Part shown: positions 12,738 through 12,749 of the stretch, one piece after another
How the letters are laid out: each line of letters opens with the position of its first letter
Position numbering within the stretch: the stretch's first letter is position 1
Assembly (NCBI GenBank): GCA_001778055.1
Contig: MFFY01000054.1
Coordinates: forward strand, 2,639 to 15,387
DNA from: Candidatus Falkowbacteria bacterium RIFCSPLOWO2_12_FULL_45_13
GTDB taxonomy: Bacteria > Patescibacteriota > Patescibacteriia > Patescibacteriales > GWC2-42-12
DNA length: 12,749 nucleotides
Reading direction: 5' to 3'
Made by a program: the position numbers and the translations under genes
Notes under the pieces: generated by a model
Seen by the model: only the letters and a program-made list of their open reading frames with translations
What the model was told of the DNA's origin: nothing
Databases searched by the model: none

Positions 12738-12746
12738 TGGTACAAT
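12738..12746 (+). promoter_or_regulatory. Extended -10 promoter facing out of the window
   Basis: TGG-TACAAT (12738-12746) is a good extended -10 (TGnTACAAT). A weak -35, TTTGCG (12719-12724), lies 16 bp upstream. It would transcribe a plus-strand gene beyond the window, divergent from rbfA. Confidence 0.45.
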
Positions 12747-12749
12747 TAT

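Overview
The window looks like chromosomal DNA of a Patescibacteria/CPR (Parcubacteria-like) bacterium. This is inferred from three things: a surface protein built from Kre9-like, PKD, six-cysteine and calcium-binding modules; a NusA with an expanded low-complexity insert; and starts that mostly lack Shine-Dalgarno sequences, among many small palindromic repeats. No rRNA is present, so the assignment rests on style and protein resemblance.

Layout. 1-2700 (+) is the 3' part of a large secreted or surface protein gene. 2701-3116 is a structured intergenic region with two candidate promoters and large hairpins ahead of nusA (3117-4775, +). hppA (4945-6936, +) encodes a membrane pyrophosphatase with the K+-independent signature. 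tig (trigger factor, 7325-8611, +) is bracketed by two long, layered palindromes that share a conserved internal-loop module. smpB (8878-9357, +) is followed directly by ssrA/tmRNA (9413-9800, +). Then come a four-helix-bundle (S23/IVP family) gene with a frameshift in an A7 run (9838-10216, +), tRNA-Leu(UAA) and tRNA-Gly(GCC). The two strands converge on paired hairpins at 10458-10524. On the minus strand lie rbfA, nrnA (33 nt apart) and clpP, which has its own good promoter. The right end carries GC-rich palindromes and an extended -10 promoter pointing out of the window.

How the genes connect. Most are information-processing or proteostasis genes: NusA and RbfA (transcription and 30S maturation), trigger factor (nascent-chain folding), SmpB with tmRNA (ribosome rescue and tagging), ClpP (degradation of tagged proteins) and NrnA (nanoRNA turnover). 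HppA couples PPi hydrolysis to ion pumping.

The most unusual content is non-coding. It includes the layered hairpin family flanking tig, a mutually exclusive hairpin arrangement in the nusA leader, dispersed repeats that have become protein-coding (inside nusA and at the 3' ends of smpB and the four-helix gene), and a 33-bp direct repeat placed just after both the tmRNA and the tRNA-Leu.
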